64,000 nt of DNA from Rhynchopus sp. YZ270_cl-10 (Eukaryota > Euglenozoa > Diplonemea > Diplonemida > Diplonemidae): the NCBI GenBank assembly GCA_964035575.1, contig OZ037875.1, positions 620,001-684,000 on the forward strand, in the 5' to 3' direction. Below, piece by piece: positions 62,611 through 64,000 of the stretch. Under the pieces are notes generated by a model that did not search any database, was not told where the DNA came from, and worked only from the letters and a program-made list of their open reading frames with translations. Positions within the stretch are counted from its first letter, which is position 1, and each line of letters begins with the position of its first letter. The translations under genes were made by a program, and so were the position numbers.

Positions 62611-64000
62611 TTAAACGCACCGAAAACAACGCGACAGAAACAGCGCGTTGAAACGCATCGAAAACAACGCAACAGAAACAGCGCGTTGAAACGCATCGAC
62701 AACAACGCGACAGAAACAGCGCGTTGAAACGCATCGACAACAATGCGACAAAAACAGCGCGTTGAAACGCACCGAAAACAACGCGACAGAAACAGCGCGT
62801 TGAAACGCATCGAAAACAACGCGACAGAAACAGCTCGTTGAAACGCATCGAAAACAACGCGACAGAAACAGCGCGTTGAAACGCATCGAAAACAACGCGA
62901 CAGAAACAGCGCGTTGAAACGCATCGAAAACAACGCGACAGAAACAACGCGTTGAAACGCACCGACAACAACGCGACAGAAACAGCGCGTTGAAACGCAA
63001 CGAAAACAGCGCGACAGAAACAGCGCGTTGAAACGCATCGAAAACAACGCGACAGAAACAGCGCGATGAAACGCACCGAAAACAACGCGACAGAAACAGC
63101 GCGTTGAAACGCATCGAAAACAACGCGACAGAAACAGCTCGTTGAAACGCATCGAAAACAACGCGACAGAAACAGCGCGTTGAAACGCATCGAAAACAAC
63201 GCGACAGAAACAGCGCGATGAAACGCATCGAAAACAACGCGACAGAAACAGCGCGTTGAAACGCATCGAAAACAACGCGACAGAAACAACGCGTTGAAAC
63301 GCACCGACAACAACGCGACAAAAACAGCGCGTTGAAACGCATCGACAACAACGCGACAGAAACAGCGCGTTGAAACGCACCGAAAACAACGCGACAGAAA
63401 CAGCGCGTTGAAACGCATCGAAAACAACGCGACAGAAACAGCGCGTTGAAACGCATCGATAACAACGCGACAGAAACAGCGCGTTGAAACGCATCGAAAA
63501 CAACGCGACAGAAACAACGCGTTGAAACGCACCGAAAACAACGCGACAGAAACAGCGCGTTGAAACGCATCGACAACAACGCGACAGAAACAGCGCGTAG
63601 AAACGCATCGAAAACAACGCGACAGAAACAGCTCGTTGAAACGCATCGAAAACAACGCGACAGAAACAGCGCGTTGAAACGCACCGAAAACAACGCGACA
63701 GAAACAGCGCGTTGAAACGCATCGAAAACAACGCGACAGAAACAGCGCGTTGAAACGCACCGAAAACAACGCGACAGAAACAGCGCGTTGAAACGCATCG
63801 AAAACAACGCGACAGAAACAGCGCGTTGAAACGCATCGAAAACAACGCGACAGAAACAGCGCGTTGAAACGCATCGACAACAACGCGACAGAAACAGCGC
63901 GTTGAAACGCATCGAAAACAACGCGACAGAAACAACGCGTTGAAACGCATCGACAACAACGCGACAGAAACAGCGCGTTGAAACGCAACGAAAACAACGC
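62611..64000. repeat. Higher-order block 5, left part only
   Basis: Marker A at 62611 is followed by the usual CGCAACAG and TGCGACAAAA variants. GCAACGAAAACAGC is at 62997 (+386, one unit less than the other blocks). The CGATAAC marker is near 63460 and the GCGTAG variant near 63597. The block is cut by the window edge. Confidence 0.75.

Larger units (their letters stand above)
11003..64000. repeat. 38-bp satellite array, about 1,394 units, continuing past the window
   Basis: The consensus unit is exemplified by 11101-11138. The motif GCGTTGAAACGC occurs at 11041 and at 63975, exactly 1,393 x 38 bp apart, and about 45 intermediate landmarks are also at exact multiples of 38. So there is no net insertion or deletion over 53 kb apart from whole units. 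Composition per unit is 16 A, 10 C, 9 G and 3 T, with six CpG. Four positions are commonly two-state: unit base 9 (G/A), 15 (G/A), 30 (T/C) and 34 (A/C). Rarer substitutions mark higher-order blocks. There are no spacers, no interrupting elements and no genes. The consensus has no stop in any minus-strand frame, which creates enormous apparent ORFs. A centromeric, subtelomeric or other heterochromatic location is typical for such arrays, but the window does not say which. Confidence 0.98.

Noticed and set aside
44409-63959. Giant protein gene of 6,516 codons, and the other long minus-strand frames in the array
   Set aside because: All three minus-strand frames are equally open because the 38-bp unit has no stop in any of them. 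Boundaries coincide only with two recurrent marker substitutions, and there is no start context, intron or domain. Kept only as a finding to test.
11003-64000. CRISPR array
   Set aside because: Units are head-to-tail with no unique spacers between them, there are no cas genes, and the surrounding genes are intron-bearing eukaryotic ones.

Overview
The window comes from a microbial eukaryote whose lineage I cannot name from sequence alone. The evidence is protein genes interrupted by short introns (5' splice sites of the form GTATG or GTATC, 3' splice sites CAG, all in phase 0), AATAAA-type signals downstream of genes, and non-autonomous terminal-inverted-repeat elements. More than 80% of the window is one satellite array. 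There are no bacterial-type operons, no tRNA or rRNA gene that I can see, and no CRISPR array.

Layout. (1) 1-253, minus strand: the N-terminus of a secreted or membrane protein that runs off the left edge. (2) 801-5610, minus: a three-exon gene for a coiled-coil protein of about 1,549 residues. It looks like two separate open frames until a 43-nt intron, a 63-nt exon and a 117-nt intron are recognised between them. (3) 5611-8110: AT-rich, homopolymer-rich DNA with a probable TIR element at 6601-7289. (4) 8114-9850, minus: a two-exon (perhaps three-exon) gene for a small cysteine-rich secreted protein. Its signal peptide is on a separate upstream exon, and its 822-nt intron holds a nearly perfect 603-bp fold-back element. 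(5) 9851-11002: the upstream flank, a second probable TIR element (10081-10665) carrying a coding-like segment and a 14-bp-stem hairpin, and a coding-like relict. (6) 11003-64000: a 38-bp satellite that continues past the right edge.

The satellite is the striking part. The motif at the first good unit (11041) and at the last (63975) are separated by exactly 1,393 x 38 bp, and every intermediate landmark I measured also lies at an exact multiple of 38. Variation is therefore almost purely substitutional. Four two-state sites make up most of it. Rare marker substitutions define higher-order blocks of 165-233 units in the distal half, with fixed internal spacings. Each unit can form a 7-bp-stem hairpin. 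All three minus-strand frames are stop-free in the consensus, which produces apparent ORFs of up to 6,516 codons. I treat these as by-products of the repeat, but note what would test otherwise.

The genes show no evident pathway link to one another. All three recognisable genes read leftward, away from the satellite, and the array begins about 1.15 kb upstream of the first codon of the nearest gene.
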